Shown in pieces: positions 13,917-24,297 of a DNA stretch of 64,000 bases; within the stretch, counting starts at the first letter, position 1; every line of letters starts with the position of its first letter. Source of the DNA: Ctena decussata. Its lineage: Eukaryota; Mollusca; Bivalvia; Lucinida; Lucinidae. The position numbers and the translations under genes are program-made. The notes beneath the pieces are model-generated. The model saw only the letters and a program-made list of their open reading frames with translations. It was not told the DNA's origin and did no database searches. The DNA lies in NCBI GenBank assembly GCA_963989385.1, contig OZ022515.1:4806803-4870802 (forward strand), in the 5' to 3' direction.

Positions 13917-15204
13917 GATATTGTACTGAATTTAATGGGAGTAGAGTTAATTTGTTGGTTGATTCTGTCCAGACTTAAGTGTCAAATCAGCAATACTGCA
14001 GTCATGTTGCTCTGTCTCCCCTGGGAGGTGGAGAGAGTGGGAAAAAAAAGAATGTTCGGATACACTTAAGGAAACATAAAAAGTACTTTGACCTTCTACT
14101 TAAAATAAAAGCAGGCCCTTACCCAACTACAACCCAATTTGTTAGGGTTCCCCAACACTGACAGCTACCCAGCATCAGCTCCAAACCCAACCGCCCTCCA
14201 GTAGGACAAAAGTGTTATCTATCATAATGGTCTATAATCTGAGTTGTCTCCAGCAGGGAACAGAGCCAACAAAATTGTCCTGTGAGACACTTGCCTGGCT
14301 AGTACATTGTTTTGGCTGGCTAATTCATGTTAAGATGCTTTCAGGTGGTAGCTAACCATGGATGAACCTAATGTGCATGTATGTGTTCCAAGTCTTACGT
14401 TTAAAGTCAAAATAAACTGTCTCCATCACTAAATAGACTAATACAAGAGTCTCGAATTTTTTTCGCTTTACAGAACTGAGTTTTGGTGACAAGACAGTGT
14501 GTTCTGTCTCAGAAATATTTGTTGAGAAATTTACAGCACAGAGTTATCTTATGACAAACTATGCTATTTTGCCATGTCATGATAAATGATGGAAATCAGA
14601 GGATCAGAAAAAGTAAATTGACATTTTCCTATGTGCTCAAACAAAAAACTGTTTGATGTTGGAAAACTGAGTTGGGGCCCTGTAAGACTAAATGACAGAT
14701 TCATGAGCCATGAGACATCATTTTTGTTCAGGATGGTATCTCTGAGTTAGAAAATAATTTCAGCATTTTATCACAGACAGGTTGCTGTGAATAAAGTTTG
14801 GACCGAAATTATACAATTCCATAACTTTCAGTTATTCATATTACCCTGATCAACTTCCACAATTCCCTGAATATACTGCAAAATGGCAAATTTCCCTTCT
14901 CTAGACAAATATCCACAACTCATGTGGGATATTTACAAACTACATCTGTTTTGGGATGTCAAAACTGTAGAAAAGTCTACTTAAGAAAAAAAATATAACG
15001 TTACGACAGGGTTGCGTTCGACCCTCGACTTACACTAAATAAAAGGTTGCAGGGTCTGTGATATTTCAAATTTCGCTGTTTCCGCGAACTTTGACAAACA
15101 TCTAAGATAAAAGACTTCTTAGCTTTGCCGACATGACAGAAAAAAAACACAAAAGAATATCTTTTTAAGGATTATTTTTAGACGGCGCTGCAACGAAAAC
15201 CATC
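13917..15204. other. Unassigned, possible SINE remnant at 13990-14040
   Basis: A short block (tgcagtcatgttgctctgtc and the following text) weakly resembles the SINE tail at 48468-48530. Otherwise nothing is recognisable. The open frame at 13979-14161 looks accidental. Confidence 0.4.
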
Positions 15205-15643
15205 AAGCATCCGCTGCAAAATTTACCTCATTACAGGCGTTTGATGACTGAATGTGATGTTATGTCACTTTAAAAATGCGCTTGCGCAAATGTTATCAGG
15301 CGTACTTTTAGATGATATCTGCAGGCGATTGGCCACATACTGACATTTGCTGTGATAATGATCGGTAAAATGACTTCACTGACCTATGTCATAATTCATT
15401 CGCACCGTCATCAAGTTCGAACAAAACTGCCTTTTCTTTTTACTTATTTGACTTCTTTTCGCAAGTTAAATCTTATAGTGATGCATGATAAATAGAAAAC
15501 AATGGTATTGTCTTTTGATATCAAGGTTATCAGTATCGACCAGAAACACGTCGGACTGGCTGAAAAAGCCTCACCATTCCTACGCTGTTTCTGGTCTAAT
15601 CTGATAAATTTAATATTTAAAGACACTATTGTGGTATTCTCCA
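15205..15643. mobile_element. Hairpin-ended dispersed repeat, copy 2
   Basis: Same order of blocks as 3020-3475: gcgcttgcgcaaatgttatc, atgataaatagaa, then an inverted repeat at about 15505-15630. Similarity to copy 1 stops at tggtattctc (15643), only about 15 bases from the stop codon of the receptor exon that ends at 15658. The copy therefore abuts, and may have truncated, that gene. Confidence 0.7.
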
Positions 15644-15657
15644 GGTACCGCTCTAGT

Positions 15658-16428
15658 CTACATATTACAATTAACATTGATTAAAGAGAGCACAAAGAGT
15701 TGAGTCAGCAACATTTGTACACTCATTTTGTCATTAGATGGCGGAGCGTGATTCAGTGACATCGCGGAAATATAATGATCCAAACATACAGACACTCCCA
15801 TCGCGTTTTGGTCTGCCCCACTGCCCATAAAGAAGGAGATGAAGATATCCTTCATTTTGTTTTCTGTATGAGAAAATAGTTTAAGTTCCGTATAATTAAG
15901 CTGTAGTCGTGGACAAGTGATATCCTCAAACGATAATGTTTTTTTCGGGTCACAGTTGCTGGGATTGTAATAAAATACCGTTGGTAATCTATACCATCTA
16001 TATACAGTAGAGGGTTGTTTGTCAGAACGAACTAATAAAGTTAGAACGATTGTACGATTGACATGTATCTCAATCACTTTGCCTCGCATATCTGCCACTT
16101 TTGCCAAGGCCAAACCATAGTCACACTCTGAATTGAATTTAAAAGTAACGACAAGAATTAGAGTCGAATTTGAGTTTACATCCATATCAATTATCTTTTG
16201 ACAAACCTCGCAGTTTGAGTTAATGTCTGCTAACTTTATAAACCGTGCATAAATCCGGCTCCATATTGTGTCTTGTTCTTGAAAAGTGATTAGACTTGTT
16301 TGATTCCATATCATGTCGAGGTAAAACTGTACGTTGACAACAAAGCCGTTCATCTTCGATACCAGCTGTTTACATCTACCATAAAACGGAGCTGTTCCAA
16401 CTGGGCACCACAATTTTCGACAGAGTCC
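15658..16428 (-). CDS. Receptor ectodomain gene, downstream exon (to start of TM1)
   Basis: This 256-codon segment starts directly after a strong acceptor on the minus strand (cctacatattttacag, AG at 16430-16429) and continues the frame of the exon ending at 29600 in phase 0. The first residues are GLCRKLWCPVGTAPFYGRC, a cysteine-framed motif that in my recollection precedes the membrane domain of lineage-expanded invertebrate class-B/Methuselah-like receptors. Four N-glycosylation sequons (NQT, NST, NRT, NYT) indicate an extracellular domain. The end, CLDHYISAM followed by VQMLLTQLFVLSLI, looks like the last ectodomain cysteine and the start of TM1. The frame then stops after NVNCNM. A weak donor (gtaatatg) overlaps the end, so it may be spliced on, be a truncated pseudogene, or encode a soluble form. 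No 7TM exon was found further downstream in the window. Confidence 0.7.
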   Translation of the reverse strand, partial: GLCRKLWCPVGTAPFYGRCKQLVSKMNGFVVNVQFYLDMIWNQTSLITFQEQDTIWSRIYARFIKLADINSNCEVCQKIIDMDVNSNSTLILVVTFKFNSECDYGLALAKVADMRGKVIEIHVNRTIVLTLLVRSDKQPSTVYRWYRLPTVFYYNPSNCDPKKTLSFEDITCPRLQLNYTELKLFSHTENKMKDIFISFFMGSGADQNAMGVSVCLDHYISAMSLNHAPPSNDKMSVQMLLTQLFVLSLINVNCNM

Positions 16429-16455
16429 CTGTAAAATATGTAGGAATAACAGCAC

Positions 16456-17635
16456 TGGGGTAACTAAAATTTCTACCTGAGCTGTCGGCAGACCCGGTAC
16501 TAAGAAAATTTGCCGTTGATGAAGAATTTGGTCGTAAGTAAATGTATTACCAGTTACGGTAAATGATATTACTATTCATCTACGTCGGCCAAGCTGATAC
16601 TGCTGTCGATTGTGTCAGTCGACAGAAGTTTGTCATTTATGTTTACTTATTGACTCGGTAGACACCTCAGATAGAGAAACTGGCAATACGTCGGTAACCA
16701 GAGGCTTAAATAACCAAATTAGTACATGAGAATTACAATCTGCTCTGCTGGTGGCTTAATGGTATACATATAAACAGAAGCGACAATTTATAAGTAAACT
16801 GCTAACTCTGTGCATCTAAGTTCATCAACAGAAATTGCGATAGTTCCCCATATCTGTGTTATTGTGTAACATTTCATCAACACAAAATCGCGATAGTTTC
16901 AAATACCGTTAAATACCAGTCTACCACGCTCGACAGATTTTACTTCTAAACTGTCGAGGTGACCATGAGCATTTGAGTTGTTTATTTATCAGGTTTAACC
17001 GCCGATTGCTTGGGAAAGTGAAGTACTGGCATACGAAAAATGTGAAACTGTTAAGATTTTGTGTTGATGAAATAACAGATACGGGAAAAGAAAACTGTCG
17101 CGACTTTATGTTGATGCGATTCTCCCCTAGACAGCAGGCCACATTTTGGAAGGGCTTGCAAATAGACAGCAAAACACAAAGTCCCATAAGTGTCGTTTGC
17201 CTGTATGGAAATGCAAACAGTCGCTATTTTCCGCAACGATTGGTAGTGTTTCACGCGGGTTAAGCTATAATTTTTCATTCGGATCAGTTTGCCAGGCATT
17301 TGCTGAAGCTCTGTTTGTCATCTCTATCCAAACCGAAGATAATACCTTTAAGTAAAATCAAATCACACATCCCGCCCTCAAACCAATCAGGGAAAGAAGC
17401 AACCACACAAGTTGACAACAGTTCATGAAAGACACGGACGGTTAGTTGAATGAACAGATCCTTCCTGAACAGGTTGTCACTCAGATATCATAATTGAAAA
17501 CAACAGCAACTTCTAATAAGACCAAAAAGAAAGCGTAATGGGCAGTTATCCAGGTGACAATATTGCTCGAGACCATAGATACGCGGACATAACAATATGT
17601 GTTAGTTACGAACCACAAAAGAAGTACCCCCTTGG
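16456..17635. other. Intronic stretch without recognised elements
   Basis: Several overlapping open frames occur on both strands at 16921-17355, but none resembles a known protein and opposite-strand frames overlap almost completely. Treated as non-coding intron. Confidence 0.45.
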
Positions 17636-17639
17636 AACA

Positions 17640-17875
17640 GTCAGTAATAGATTACTGAGGAGAGCTGACCTAGTTTAACTGGATCCCAACTCGCCCTTTC
17701 ATTTTGCAGTTGTGAATAACATTTAATTAGCTCTTTGGGTCTTCATGACGGTTTGAATGGTCAGTAATAGATTACTGAGGAGAGTTGAACTGGTTTTACT
17801 GGATCCTAACCCTCGCACTTTAATTAGATCTTTGCTCTCCATAAGGATTTCCTAAACCATCAATGAATCACCACA
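17640..17875. repeat. Two-copy tandem duplication, ~120 bp period
   Basis: The block gtcagtaatagattactgag starts at both 17640 and 17760, each time followed by gagagttga- and actggatcc-like text and an aattag-ctcttt block. The leading tcagtaatagattactga is itself a palindrome with 8-base arms. Confidence 0.85.
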
Positions 17876-18071
17876 GGAAACAAACAAATCACGGATAAGA
17901 CCTATGATAAATCAAAAGTAAAGACTCGACAGAAACAACTTTATGCGACACCTGGACATTCCTTGTGTGTCAAACAACACTTATATACTGGAAAAAAACG
18001 AAAACTACAAGTTGAATCCCAAAGGACCAAACAACAGACACGACAAACTTTGCCCCCAACCAATTAGAATA

Positions 18072-18955
18072 CGAGGGGCGTTCGAAAAGTAATGCAAATG
18101 ACGTAATTTCTCGGTAACCAATATAAATACAGAACCTCAGATTGCAAAAACACATAAAGCTATGATATGCGAAGGAAAGTCTGCGAACACGGCGTATTTT
18201 TATAAAAGGGCGCATTTTTATCTTCTTTGAAAGAGGTATACCCTAAAGACACTGCAGAATTTGAGTTTAGTAGGCCGTAATTTATATATCGTCAGTCTTT
18301 GATTTGTTTTAGTTTTGCTACTTAAAGACTATGCCCAGGCAATGTTTTCCTGTAAATATCGCGGAAATTATTTTTAATCTGGGTTCCATACTGGCCCGGG
18401 AATATGGATCATGTAGTAGCCAATACCCCATTTCTACCAAAATTTAAATGATTTTGTAATGAAAACAAGTGTATTAGCATTCAAAATCTTGTCAGCAAGA
18501 GCATTTACATGGGTCAACGAAAACATGTCAATATATTCAAATTAATGCCAAAAACGAAGCCTCTACAAGCTTTTAAAATGACGTTAACGTATATTTCAAT
18601 AACGTCATAAGAATTGCGCATTGCTTTGCCAGGAATTGGCCACCCTTCTAACTTTTTTATGAATATTGTAGGCAACAATGGACAAGCAACTGACAAAGAT
18701 TAATTTTGTATTTGCAATGATATTTGACTTGAATGTCCAACACTGAAAAGATTTTACACATGAAATTAGACCAGTGGTATGACAGGGGCCTAATAAAATG
18801 CGTTGTACGTCAATATGGAAAGGTGTCTTTGTACAGTGTTTGGTATCATTGTAAAGGCAAAATGTAGTGTTGTTAGCATATGCATAGCATTTGTACCCAG
18901 TATTCCCCTAAACCAAGTTATGAGGCCATTAGCATTACTTTTCGAACGCCCCTCG
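18072..18955. mobile_element. Mariner-type (Tc1/mariner) non-autonomous element
   Basis: The termini are inverted: the left end reads ta|cgaggggcgttcgaaaagta and the right end tacttttcgaacgcccctcg|ta. Similarity continues a few bases into atgcaaatg/atgctaatg. The flanking TA dinucleotides (18070-18071 and 18956-18957) match the TA duplication of the Tc1/mariner superfamily, and a cgaggg..(g)tt..aaaagt terminus is typical of mariners. The 884-base interior has no frame resembling a mariner transposase, so this is a deleted or MITE-like copy. Confidence 0.8.
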
Positions 18956-19035
18956 TATATAGCTTTATTTTGGGTCATTTATTTTGATGGCCGACCAACC
19001 GGCGTGCTGTTTAGAAAAGAAGCGTAAGTATTAAA

Positions 19036-21102
19036 GCCACAGTGCCTTTGTCACGTATTGAGGACTAGGTTTTACTACGTTTTCAAAACGTGATAAAACG
19101 GCAGTATACGTAGAAAAACGTAGTGAATAGCTAAATACGTCGCCTAGTTACGTTTGATTTATAATTTGTAACTCAAACATGGCATTTTGATATACGTAGA
19201 GAATACCAAGTAAAACGTAGCAACACGTAGTAAAACGGGGTCAAAACAGGCCAAAACGAAGCCGAAACGCATAACAACGTACAAAAACATAACAAGAATA
19301 ACCTAGAGGTCCCTTGAGCCACAGTCTCACTAGTTCTTCTACGCATTTAAAACGTACCTAAACGGGAATATGCATATAAAACGTAGTGGATACGTATTCT
19401 ATACGGATATATACAGATACATGCGTGGCCTAGCTACGTTTGAATTAAAAAAATAAAATCAGCTTAAACGTAAGTGTTCCGAAATACATGTAATTACTTT
19501 ATGCGTAGTTAAAACGTATTGAAGCATAGTGTAAACTTACTAGAACGTAGATAAAACGTTTTAAATACGTAGTCATACATGAAGGTACTGTAAGTACTAC
19601 TACGGATGATATACGCTTTCCCACGTCTTAGTATATTTTGTGAAGTTTTATTCTGCGTTTTATTACGATTTAGTATGTTTTGCGATACCTACTCAAACGT
19701 CACTATCCTGGATACTACCTAGTAGTACCTAGTAAAACGTACGAAATCGTAGTAGGTCAGTAAACTGTTCTCATCCCTGCTGAAAGCATGGCACTTATGC
19801 CCCAGTCACACACACATTACGGATTGGGCGGGTAGTAATCCGCAGAATTTGTGGGCTTGGCCTATTTTCTTGATTAATTTACGAATACCGTTATCTATAG
19901 ATGCGTATGGGTAAGGATAAAAGCGGAGGTCGGCGGTCATATATTTTCCCTTTGAATCAATACGATGAGGGATGATTCGAATGTATACGAACTACTTACC
20001 TTCCATTACCATTCGGTAAATTTTGATGCGGAAAGATGTTGTTGATGCTACGGATGGCCCGTTCGTATATGTCTGGTTTTATTCGTAATCATCCGTATCG
20101 CCTCTTCGGATTGCCTATCCATATCTGTCCAGTGTTATTCGTAAAGGTCCGTATCGCATCCGCGGAGTCTGTAACTGTCCGTATCTTATATGTAGGGTCC
20201 GCAGGATCCGATTCCCAATTTTGAAAATTTTCAAAGTTTAGGCGCGAACGAGCAAACCGTAAAGATCCGTAACAAAAGGTAACTGAAGGCATTCATCAGC
20301 ATTTATCCATATATAATCCGTATCTAATCCGTATCTATCCGTATCTTATCCGTGTCTAATCCGTATACAAACCTATCATTCCGCAGCCTACCCAAAGTTG
20401 TGGACTGATTCACAACTGTGGACATTTTCACGCAGATCATTACCTTCAATAACGGTTACATGTAGTAACGGGTCTCGTCCGGAGTGTTTTTAAGGACTTT
20501 TACCTTCAGATACATTTCTATACGGATAACTTACACTCCAGTACTGACAGATACGTATTGGTGAGGATAATTGCGAATAGCTAATCTGACTGGGGCATTG
20601 GTCCATAACAATACGCAGAACGAGACCCGTATTTAACCGTAACAATCCGCATGAAACCGTATCTGTCCACAAATTTTGGGTGGACAGCGGAACGATAGGT
20701 CGAGATACGGATTAGATTAGACACGGATAAATGCCTTCAGTGACGGATCATTATGGTTAACTCGTCCGCGCCTGAATATTTAAATTTTTCAAAATTTGGT
20801 GGCATACCCTGCGGACCTTGTGAATACCATACGGAAACGATACGGATTCGATATGGAGAGAGACCACGCCCACAAATTGTGTGGATTTAAAGTCCGCAAC
20901 TATCCGGCCAATCCGTAATGTGTGTGTGTGACTGGAGCATTAGCCGTTTGATATCCAGGTAATAGGAAGTAAATCGTAGTTAAACGTATTGGAAACAAAC
21001 TCGAAACATAGTTACAGCTAAACACAGGGTACAGTTTTTGCCAAACATAGGGCGGGAAACGTAGTTCAACTTAGCCCTCAAAACGTGACAGTGAGACTGG
21101 GC
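19036..21102. mobile_element. Outer element with tactacgttt-rich interior, split by a second element
   Basis: The left terminus (gtcacgtattgaggactagg near 19050) and the reverse complement of the right terminus (gtcacgttttgagggctaag near 21085) match well over about 45 bases. The interior of the outer element (19060-19790 and 20945-21060) is dominated by short dispersed motifs such as acgtagtaaaacg in both orientations. Removing the inner element at 19797-20941 leaves about 0.9 kb. A second terminus-like block (ccacagtctcactag) at 19319 suggests an additional rearrangement. No transposase frame is present. Confidence 0.65.
19797..20941. mobile_element. Inner fold-back element with ccagtcacacacac ends
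   Basis: The left end reads ccagtcacacacacattacg and the complement of the right end ccagtcacacacacacatta, continuing into attacggattgg(g/c)cgg and aatttgtgggc(t/g)tgg, so the inverted termini exceed 70 bases. Inner blocks are also mirrored. The aggcgcg(a/g)acgag block at 20241 and the aagatccgta/ctgaaggcat blocks recur inverted at 20700-20790, so most of the 1.15 kb can fold back around about 20,370-20,490. The interior is rich in atccgtatc motifs, with a tandem run near 20315-20370. It has no coding capacity. Confidence 0.75.
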
Positions 21103-21720
21103 CCTAACCGTGACTGAATTTACGATTTAACATGCAGACTGCAGGATTACATTAGTTATATCCAGTACGTTTCTAACGTAATATCATTTTTGACGCCATT
21201 ATCGATTGTTAGGTTTTTATGATCATACTAAGACAGATGGAAATGGCGATATAATGGTATTTTTGATGTTCACTTGTTACTGTAACGCCAATGATTGGAG
21301 CCAGAGTTAAACGTTGAAACCAATGGTCACTATAGAAATACTTCTTAATCCGCTTATGACTGAGAAGACATACTCACAAAAGTTTTGTCCGTATTGGGCG
21401 ACATTATAGGGATCAGAACAGTCAGCGAGCACATCATAGGCTCTTTTTCCCTCCAGCATCTACGTTTTGCTATTTAATGATTTTCTTTTATTTTTTAGTG
21501 GGGGGGGGGGGGGGGGTGTATGCACAAAGACCATCATGATGTGTACATCCTCATAGAGAAAAATAACCTAAAATTCATGCCTAACTGATATTCAGACCAG
21601 ATGTTTTAGCCATCCCCTAATTATCTGGACACTGCAGGTATCAGCTACACATGCTCTGTGAACTCCTTTTTCTGATAACTCTAGTTCCCGGTTAATAATA
21701 CAGGTGAGTAAAGCTTATAG
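21103..21720. other. Unassigned intronic stretch with a poly-G run
   Basis: A run of about 18 G lies near 21499-21517. Nothing else was recognised. Confidence 0.5.
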
Positions 21721-21739
21721 TATTTTTATCAGTAGTGCT

Positions 21740-22232
21740 ATAGCATTGAGTACTCGAGTACCACAAAGATTGTTCATATGGTGACCTTGGGTTGACCGTG
21801 ATCCATTTTTACGGGACGGTCAAGTATGGGTAAATGTTAAAACATTAGATTTCCTAGAAAGTTTTGAAAATTTGTCCAAAGATTGTTCAAATGATGACCG
21901 TGCGTTGACTTTATATTTCTTATGGCATGGTCAAATTTGCTTTCTGGTGCTTTTATATGGTAAGATGCCTAAATAAATCAGTTCATGGAAGTTGTAGAAT
22001 ATTAAAGTGCAGAAGCCAATGAAGTTCATGAATACAGTCAAATAAATGAGTACATGTACATCGAAATGTTTCAGCTATAGAGGCCAATGCCATTCGCAGA
22101 CTTTTAACAAATGTATCTCATATTTTGACAGGTTCACACTATCAGTTTGCTCAAAATGATGACCTTAGATTGATGTTCGACCTTTTTACTCAGCTGAGCG
22201 ATTCAGGGCTTCATGGATGGCCCTCTTCTTAA
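21740..22232 (+). mobile_element. 3' fragment of the gtccgtccg-type element
   Basis: Blocks gcattgagtactcgagtacc, gaccttgggttgacc and the terminal gagcgattcagggcttcatg followed by ggccctctt match the 3' half of the element at 4045-6015. The 5' half and the gtccgtccg run are absent, so the copy is 5' truncated. Confidence 0.7.
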
Positions 22233-23225
22233 TTTTTTCAATGCATTGCCAATTCATCTTCTACTATTTCTTTTGATATATTATTGCCTGCCTCTCTGCA
22301 TCAGCTCCCTGTCTAAGGACAGTGACCTGGCCCATACTGTTCCACGACGACACCTTAGATCATGTATACAAGTCAGCTGTGTATACGTCTAGGACTATGG
22401 CCGCTGCGCATGCATTGCAAAACTAAGGTCATCTGTAAAATGGAAAACTACCCATAACAAACAGAAGATAGACAGAAATTTACTGGTGCTATTTTGGCTG
22501 AATGACAGCTATAAAGTCATATAAAACTGGCGAACTTTAATCCGATTTGCAAGAATATTCACGCACTCAATATGCGGACTAGAAATTATCGACCCAGTTG
22601 CATTCTATAGTAACCAGTTAAATCATTGGGTTTAAGGTAAACAAACCACGCCGAAAGGAAGCCCTCAATCAGCAATGTCAGGAATGCTGCACCTGTAGAT
22701 AACGGAACCGATAAGTGATACCGCCTTCATGACAACACCTCTCACAAGATTGTGCAGTTACTGCTTTGATTGACGCAGAGTGAATGCACCAACTGCAGAC
22801 TTGTATACAGGCGGCATCTATACCGCTTCATTACTGATCAGTGATCAGTTAGATCAAATCATGATCTTTTGAGTTAAATGGACATGGTAACAGAAAGCTC
22901 TCAATCGACAATACTAAGGTGAATAAGACAAAACCCTAGGTACACAGAAACAAGACACAAACATTTTAAGAAGACAAAAACTTGTATAAGTACAACGGAG
23001 CACCAAAAATGTTTAGAGCACACCAACAAGCCTTACTTGAGTGTATGACGCAGAATGGAAGCACCAACTGAAAGCTGGAATACAGTATGACTCAAGCGAT
23101 GTGACATTTTTTATTAAAAACATCGGGGTGCCAAGTTGATATCCAAAGACTTCATATGTTAATATGTGGTTCATCTCTTGAAATGGAGGTATCTACAAAC
23201 ACGAATAAATGAAGTAGCAAATGTT
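22233..23225. other. Unassigned intronic stretch
   Basis: No coding frame or recognised repeat was seen between the gtccgtccg-type fragment and the left terminus of the 4.7 kb element. Confidence 0.45.
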
Positions 23226-23329
23226 TATAGTAGCCCGGCCGATTCTCACAGAAAACTGCATTTTGTGGTACAAGCATGAAATTTGGCATGATTGCTGAAT
23301 GGGACTATCTAAGTCATTTTAGATAGGGC

Positions 23330-24275
23330 GGCATCTCAGAAAAAATCTACTTCCGGTTAAATCCAAGATGGCGGATCTGATATGAAAATACTCCAGTTAG
23401 ATCGACCTACACTAATGTATTTCAAAATTCTGTGGTCTAAATCAATCAAACAACAATGTTGGAATGATATGAATGATGAGGGGGACTTTCATAATCATTT
23501 TAGATAGGGCGGCATCTTGGATAAAATCTGCTTCCGGTTAAATCCAAGATGGCGGATCTGATATTAAAATACTCCAGTTAGATCGACCTACACTTGTGTA
23601 TTTCAAAAGAATGTAGTCTAAATCAATCAAACAACAATGTTTAAATGCCATGATTGCTGAGGGGGACTATCTCAATCATTTCTGATAGGGCGGCATCTTG
23701 AAAAAAATCTGCTTCCGGTTTGATCCAAGATGGCGGACCTGATGTTAAAATACTCCAGTAAGATCAACCTACCCTAATGTGTTTCAAAAGTATGTAGTCT
23801 ATGTTCAGTCAAACAAAAACGTTTGGATGCCATGATTGATAAGGCGGACTGTCTCAATCGTTTTAGATAGGGCGACATCTTGAAAGATCTACTTCCGGTT
23901 TAATCGAAGATGGCGGTTCTGAGATTCAAATACTCTATTATGATCGACCTACCCTAATGTATTTCATAAGTCTGTAGTCTATATCAATCAAACAATTTTT
24001 GAATGGCATGATTGCTGAGGGGACTATCTTAATCATTTTTAATAGGGCGGCATCTTGAAAAGAATCTATTTTCGGTTCAATCCAAGATGGCGGATCTGAT
24101 ATTAAAATACTCCAGTAAGATCGAGCTACCCAATGTATTTCAAAAGTAGTTCGGACGGCATCTTGAAAAAAAAAACAACTTACGGTTTAGTCCAAGATGA
24201 CGGATCTGATATGTAAAATACTGTAGTTAGATCAACCTATGTTTCATAAGCATGTAGTCTTAATCAATCACAAAA
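23330..24275. repeat. Six-unit subterminal tandem array (~181 bp period) with ETS-like and YY1-like motifs
   Basis: The block (a/g)cttccggtt followed a few bases on by ccaagatggcgg recurs near 23363, 23544, 23725, 23905, 24082 and 24192. The spacing is 181, 181, about 180, about 177 and then a shortened 110. Remaining unit text includes gatagggcggcatctt, atactccagttagatcgacc and atcaatcaaacaa. The last unit is truncated and its core mutated to aagatgacgg. The array is the extended left terminus of the 4.7 kb element. Confidence 0.85.
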
Positions 24276-24297
24276 CCAATGCTGCATGAGAACGCAT

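Noticed and set aside
23330..24275. CRISPR-like regularly spaced repeat (also considered for 36.3, 39.5 and 48.6 kb)
   Set aside because: Whole units are related, so there are no unique spacers, periods are 160-440 bases, and the DNA is clearly animal nuclear.
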